This document shows positions 60,665-64,000 of a stretch of 64,000 bases of DNA, piece after piece (the first letter of the stretch is position 1; each line of letters starts with the position of its first letter). Both the position numbers and the translations under genes were made by a program. The notes under the pieces were generated by a model. The model was not told the DNA's origin. It worked only from the letters and a program-made list of their open reading frames with translations, and did no database searches. The stretch is from an uncultured Bacteroidia bacterium (lineage in GTDB: Bacteria > Bacteroidota > Bacteroidia > Bacteroidales > UBA932): assembly GCA_902788175.1 (NCBI GenBank), contig CADAJF010000002.1, positions 1 to 64,000 on the forward strand, written 5' to 3'.

Positions 60665-61534
60665 ATGTCTGAAATTGAAAGAATACAACTTTTTGAGCAG
60701 AAAAAGATTCGAACCGCCTGGGACGAAGAGAAGCAGGAATGGTTCTTCTCCATCGTTGATGTTTGCGGGGTGCTGACGGAAAGCAAGGATTATAATACAG
60801 CCAGGAAGTACTGGGCCAAATTAAAGGAGAGGCTTATTGCTGAAGGAAACGAGTTGGTGACAAATTGTCTCCAACTGAAAATGGTGTCTCCAAAAGATGG
60901 AAAACGTTATAACACCGATGTGGCAGATATGCAAGGAATGTTCCGTATCATCCAGTCCATCCCCTCCAAGAAGGCCGAACCCATCAAAGTGTGGATGGCC
61001 ACCGTTGCCGCAGAGCGCATCAACCAGGCCATAGATCCAGAACGTAGCATAGACCAGGCAATCGCAGACTACCGCCGCCTGGGCTATTCCGAGGCTTGGA
61101 TTACCCGCCGCATCAAAACCATCGAAATCCGCAAAGGCCTCACCGACGAATGGAAGCGGGGCGGCGTGACCAAAGAGGTTGATTTTGCCTTCCTCACGGA
61201 CTTAATGTCCAAAACTTGGAGCGATATGACCACTCGGGAATACAAGAGCTTCAAAGGCCTTACCAAAGAGAATCTCCGTGACAACATGACCAACATGGAA
61301 CTGCTGTTGAACTCATTGGCCGAAGAAGCCGCCACCCAGCTCAGCAAAGAACGCAACCCGGAAGGCCTGCGCGAGAATGCCGGAGTTGCCAAAGAAGGCG
61401 CCGAAGTTGCCAGAAACGCCCGTGAAGACTTTGAGAGGCGTATCGGCCACAGCATCATCTCGCCGGAAAAGGCCATCGACCACATCCAGTCTCCGGAACA
61501 GCTCCCGTTCTCTAAGCCAGAAGAACAAAGCTGA
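60665..61534 (+). CDS. Bro-N domain protein (phage antirepressor-like)
   Basis: A 289-residue cytoplasmic protein. The N-terminal half is a Bro-N domain (IQLFEQKKIRTAWDEEKQEW, FFSIVDVCGVLTESKDYNTA, RKYWAKLKERL, then ADMQGMFRIIQSIPSKKAEP and FKVWMA-like IKVWMATV). The C-terminal half is helical with WITRRIKTIEIRKGLTDEWK and ends with HSIISPEKAIDHIQ. Such proteins occur in phages and, as chromosomal single genes, throughout Bacteroidales; their role there is not known. No phage genes are nearby. The start at 60665 follows a strong promoter; a longer frame from 60482 is not supported. Convergent with metK. Confidence 0.85.
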   Translation: MSEIERIQLFEQKKIRTAWDEEKQEWFFSIVDVCGVLTESKDYNTARKYWAKLKERLIAEGNELVTNCLQLKMVSPKDGKRYNTDVADMQGMFRIIQSIPSKKAEPIKVWMATVAAERINQAIDPERSIDQAIADYRRLGYSEAWITRRIKTIEIRKGLTDEWKRGGVTKEVDFAFLTDLMSKTWSDMTTREYKSFKGLTKENLRDNMTNMELLLNSLAEEAATQLSKERNPEGLRENAGVAKEGAEVARNAREDFERRIGHSIISPEKAIDHIQSPEQLPFSKPEEQS

Positions 61535-61537
61535 CGC

Positions 61538-61568
61538 AAAAAAACCGTCCACCCCGGAGGATGGACGG
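61538..61568 (-). terminator. Rho-independent terminator of metK
   Basis: On the minus strand CCGTCCATCC-TCCG-GGGTGGACGG followed by seven T, 12 bp past the metK stop. Confidence 0.9.
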
Positions 61569-61579
61569 CAAGGCTGCTT

Positions 61580-62887
61580 CTACAGGCCGAAGGCCTTCTT
61601 TACGGCGGGCACGCTGTCCAGCTTTTCCCAGCCGAAGAACTGCACTATCTTGTGCTTTCCCTGGACCGTGACGGCCTGGGTGTAGGGCTTGCGGCCCATG
61701 TGGCCATAGGCGGCGGTAGGAGCGTAGATGGGATTCTTCAGGTCAAAACGACGGATGATGCCGGCCGGGGTAAGATCAAAGAGGATCTTCACCTTTTCTG
61801 CAATCTGACCATCTGAGAGGCCGTTTTTGGCTGTGCCGTACGTATCCACGAACACGCTCACGGGCTGGGCTACGCCTATGGCATAGGCCAGCTGCACCAG
61901 GCACTCGTCGGCCACGCCGGCCGCCACCAGGTTCTTGGCGATGTAGCGGGCCGCATAGGCGGCGCTGCGGTCCACCTTGGAAGGGTCTTTGCCTGAGAAG
62001 GCGCCGCCGCCGTGCGCACCCTTGCCGCCATAGGTATCCACAATGATTTTGCGACCGGTGAGGCCGGTATCCCCGTGCGGGCCGCCGATCACGAACTTCC
62101 CGGTGGGGTTCACATGCAGGATGAAACTGTGGATGAGACTGGCCGTTTCCTCGCTTAGTTTCTCTTTCAGGCGGGGAAGGACTATGGTTTCCACGTCAAA
62201 GCGGATTTTGCTTTGCATGGCGGCATCCACGGTGGCCTGGCCAAACTGCTTCACGGCATCCACGTAAGAAATCCGGCCCAGTCTTCCGGGGACGAATTCG
62301 TCGTGCTGGGTGCTCAGGACGATGGTATGCACCTTCACGGGCTTATGCGTAGTTCCGTCGTATTCGATGGTAAACTGGCTCTTGGCGTCGGGCCTGAGGT
62401 AGGGCATCAGGTGAAGCTCGTTGTGGCGGATATCGGCAAGGACTTCCAGCAGCTTGTGGCTCAGGTACAGCGGGAGGGGCATGTAGTCTTCCGTGTCGCG
62501 GCAGGCATAGCCGAACATCATGCCCTGGTCGCCGGCACCCTGCTCTTCCCCATGGCCGCGCTCTACGCCGCGGTTGATGTCTGCGCTTTGCTCGTGCAGG
62601 GCGCTCAGGACGCCACAGCTGGAAGCGTCGAACATATAATCGGCCTTGGTATAGCCGATTTTCCGGATGGTGTCGCGCACCGTGCCCTGGATGTCCACGT
62701 AGGCCTCGGCCTTCACTTCGCCCATCACCACCACCATGCCGGTGGAGCAGAAACTCTCGCAGGCCACCTTTGCCTCCGGATCCTGCATCAGGAACTGGTC
62801 CAGGATGGCGTCGGAAATCTGGTCCGCCACTTTGTCGGGGTGCCCTTCGCTCACCGACTCACTAGTAAATAAATAATTGGTTTTCAT
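61580..62887 (-). CDS. metK: S-adenosylmethionine synthase
   Basis: A 435-residue cytoplasmic enzyme making S-adenosylmethionine from methionine and ATP. Motifs: [20 protein letters not shown] (ATP/Mg site), the flexible [12 protein letters not shown] loop, and the [20 protein letters not shown] phosphate loop. It is longer than the usual about 385-400 residues, as in other Bacteroidota MetK proteins with insertions such as [20 protein letters not shown]. ATGs at 62893 and 62887 are both possible; [12 protein letters not shown] at 62887 matches the family start. The leader of about 135 nt holds a candidate SAM-II aptamer and terminator, so feedback control by the product is likely. Confidence 0.96.
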   Translation of the reverse strand: MKTNYLFTSESVSEGHPDKVADQISDAILDQFLMQDPEAKVACESFCSTGMVVVMGEVKAEAYVDIQGTVRDTIRKIGYTKADYMFDASSCGVLSALHEQSADINRGVERGHGEEQGAGDQGMMFGYACRDTEDYMPLPLYLSHKLLEVLADIRHNELHLMPYLRPDAKSQFTIEYDGTTHKPVKVHTIVLSTQHDEFVPGRLGRISYVDAVKQFGQATVDAAMQSKIRFDVETIVLPRLKEKLSEETASLIHSFILHVNPTGKFVIGGPHGDTGLTGRKIIVDTYGGKGAHGGGAFSGKDPSKVDRSAAYAARYIAKNLVAAGVADECLVQLAYAIGVAQPVSVFVDTYGTAKNGLSDGQIAEKVKILFDLTPAGIIRRFDLKNPIYAPTAAYGHMGRKPYTQAVTVQGKHKIVQFFGWEKLDSVPAVKKAFGL

Positions 62888-62909
62888 TGCCATAAGTTTA
62901 CCCTCGCAC

Positions 62910-63027
62910 AAAAAAATTAGCCCCGGGCAAATATGCGGAGGCTAAAAACACAAAACACTGATATGAAATGTAATTTTAGCATTTTTTAACGTGGTTGCAA
63001 GCAATCCAAATCTATCCACATATTTTG
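62910..63027 (-). promoter_or_regulatory. Candidate SAM-II riboswitch with terminator platform upstream of metK
   Basis: Read on the minus strand the leader begins a few nt after the predicted start of transcription. It shows GTGG (63019-63016), GATTTGG, TTGCAACCACGTTAAAAAA (P1 closes GTGG/CCAC) and GCTAAAA (62980-62974). This order and these conserved words resemble the SAM-II (metA) aptamer. Downstream, TTTTTAGCCTC can pair either back to GCTAAAA (7 bp) or forward to GGGGCTAA, the latter forming an 8-bp stem followed by seven T (62910-62945), a terminator. Binding of SAM would hold GCTAAAA in the pseudoknot and favour termination. The motif match is from memory of the family and needs a covariance search. 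Confidence 0.68.
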
Positions 63028-63033
63028 GGACGG

Positions 63034-63065
63034 CAAAGGTAGAAAAAAAAGGGGACACTTGCAAA
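63034..63065 (-). promoter_or_regulatory. Promoter of metK
   Basis: On the minus strand TTTG (63065-63062), a 20-bp spacer and TACCTTTG (63041-63034), matching the Bacteroidota -33/-7 consensus. Confidence 0.82.
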
Positions 63066-63091
63066 CTTTGAGAATCATTTCAAAACAGATT

Positions 63092-63781
63092 CTAATAAAC
63101 CGGGAAAGTGAAATAAGTGTCCGGATAGGGTTCGTCCTTGAGCGTGAAGTGCCACCATTCACTGTCCAACGGTTTGAAGCCGTGGCGGAGCATTGCTTCC
63201 CGAAGGATCATGCGGTTGGCAAACTGTTCGGACGTGATGCCGGTATAGTCCGGATGGCTCTCTTCCCCAAACCAGTCGAAGGTGCCGCCCATGTCCACTT
63301 CCTTTTCCGTGGTCATGTCAAAGAGCGTCAAATCCACCGTAGAACCGCGTGTGTGGCCGGACTTCTCATAAATATATTCCTGTTCAAACAGGACAGGCTT
63401 GTCCAGCATGGGGTAGAAATAGCGTTTGGTAAGCGTGTCGGAGGGGTCTTTCGACCAGCGTACAAAGTGGTCCACCGCACACTGGGGCCGATACGCATCA
63501 TAAATCTTGAGCCGATAGCCCAGCTTCATCACATCGTCACTCACGGCCTTCAGGCTGTCGGCCGCCTCGCGGGTGAGCCAGGCCGTCGGGGCTTTGTATC
63601 CGTCAATGCGGGTCCCCACAAAATTATAGGTCCCGAAATACCGGATTTCCAGGATTACATCGGGGACCACATCGGTAATGGCCACAAACCCGCTGGAGTC
63701 TTCCAGCAGGTTGACGGGCAGCCTGCAGGAATTCAAGCAGAACAGGGCCGTTGCCGCGAGAATAAAGGCAATCCTTTTCAT
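63092..63781 (-). CDS. D-alanyl-D-alanine dipeptidase lipoprotein (VanX/DdpX type, M15D)
   Basis: A 229-residue protein with lipobox (LFCLNSCRLP). M15D zinc motifs are complete: SGHTRGSTVDLTL (SxHxxGxxxD) and EWWHF (catalytic Glu and third ligand His). ILEIRYFGTYNFVG and KIYDAYRPQ are also typical. These enzymes split D-Ala-D-Ala; outside glycopeptide-resistance operons they are believed to recycle cell-wall dipeptide. No vanHA-like genes are visible, so a resistance role is not suggested. It starts 6 bp after the stop of the edge gene, so the two are probably co-transcribed. Confidence 0.92.
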   Translation of the reverse strand: MKRIAFILAATALFCLNSCRLPVNLLEDSSGFVAITDVVPDVILEIRYFGTYNFVGTRIDGYKAPTAWLTREAADSLKAVSDDVMKLGYRLKIYDAYRPQCAVDHFVRWSKDPSDTLTKRYFYPMLDKPVLFEQEYIYEKSGHTRGSTVDLTLFDMTTEKEVDMGGTFDWFGEESHPDYTGITSEQFANRMILREAMLRHGFKPLDSEWWHFTLKDEPYPDTYFTFPVY

Positions 63782-63787
63782 GCTGGT

Positions 63788-64000
63788 TTACAGGTCCGGA
63801 TGCAGTTTCTTGGATATCTTGAAGCTGAAAATGAGAGACTTGATGTCACTCTTGGAGATGGATGTTTCCGCGATGTCCAGGTGCTTTCCCAGGAAGCCCT
63901 TGTGGAGCGTGCACGGGACAGTGTCCCCGTCACGGCAGGTGAGTTCTTTTTGCGTACCGTCCTTCTCGGCGAACATATCAACCAGTGCGTTCAGATTGTC
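63788..64000 (-). CDS. Hypothetical protein, C-terminal part only (runs off right edge)
   Basis: An open frame reads from the right edge (DNLNALVDMFAEKDGTQKEL) to a TAA at 63788, ending KISKKLHPDL. About 70 residues are inside the window. No family is recognised. It directly precedes the VanX-like gene. Confidence 0.6.
   Translation of the reverse strand, partial: DNLNALVDMFAEKDGTQKELTCRDGDTVPCTLHKGFLGKHLDIAETSISKSDIKSLIFSFKISKKLHPDL

Noticed and set aside
60665..61534. Prophage remnant
   Set aside because: Only a single Bro-N gene with its own promoter is present; no integrase, capsid or other phage gene is seen.
63092..63781. Vancomycin resistance determinant
   Set aside because: The VanX-like protein carries a lipobox and no vanH, vanA or regulator genes are present. 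A cell-wall recycling role is more likely.

Overview
The window looks like a chromosome segment of a fairly high-GC member of the Bacteroidales, perhaps Rikenellaceae or the uncultured RC9/Cryptobacteroides-like groups (family placement is a guess). The evidence is two SusC/SusD pairs, many lipoproteins with short lipoboxes, TAnnTTTG-type -7 promoter boxes with TTTG near -33, almost no Shine-Dalgarno sequences, and typical Bacteroidales families (GH92, GH125, GH130, Oar-like receptors, RNase R, U32 proteins). No rRNA, tRNA or CRISPR array was recognised.

Layout. 1-1.5 kb: the left-edge fimbrillin-like lipoprotein gene is frameshifted by a perfect 55-bp tandem duplication. A small upstream gene has its promoter and first codons duplicated by a perfect 48-bp repeat. 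1.8-3.9 kb: an Rpn-type PD-(D/E)XK transposase/nuclease gene is bracketed by arrays of a 51-bp repeat and by 33-bp palindromes. 4.1-11.4 kb: a membrane propeller/Y_Y_Y sensor-regulator, a porin, a U32 tRNA/rRNA-modification-type protein and RNase R. 11.5-19.3 kb: one operon of GH3, GH2, patatin-like lipase, a half-length LacI protein and a GH130 phosphorylase. 19.3-27.1 kb: GH92, a RAYT (REP-associated tyrosine transposase) with composite REP-like palindromes, GH125 and a second GH92. 27.2-37.6 kb: two divergent SusC/SusD pairs. 37.7-45.1 kb: GH29 fucosidase, an RHH/PIN toxin-antitoxin pair, a GHL10-type hydrolase, a CBM9-like lipoprotein, a third GH92 and mannose-6-phosphate isomerase. 45.2-60.3 kb: an M3 peptidase, a small outer-membrane barrel, two secreted nucleases, a BACON/OB-fold lipoprotein and two divergent Oar-like TonB-dependent receptors. 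60.6-64 kb: a Bro-N protein, metK with a leader that looks like a SAM-II riboswitch plus terminator, a VanX-like dipeptidase and an edge gene.

How the genes work together. The 11.5-45 kb block reads as a polysaccharide utilisation locus for mannose-rich glycans, most likely N-glycans. Three GH92 and one GH125 alpha-mannosidases trim mannose. GH2, GH3 and GH29 remove galactose, beta-linked sugars and fucose. GH130 phosphorolyses the Man-beta-GlcNAc core. ManA feeds mannose-6-phosphate to glycolysis, and the SusCD pairs import oligosaccharides. The 45-60 kb block groups secreted nucleases, an OB-fold lipoprotein, a peptidase and receptors, suggesting scavenging of extracellular nucleic acid or nucleoprotein.

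Most unusual features: (1) the Rpn and RAYT genes share one conserved upstream promoter-like module while each is surrounded by its own repeat family; (2) the candidate SAM-II riboswitch on metK has a complete terminator/antiterminator logic; (3) the putative nucleic-acid scavenging locus; (4) two perfect tandem duplications that could reversibly switch adjacent surface-protein genes.
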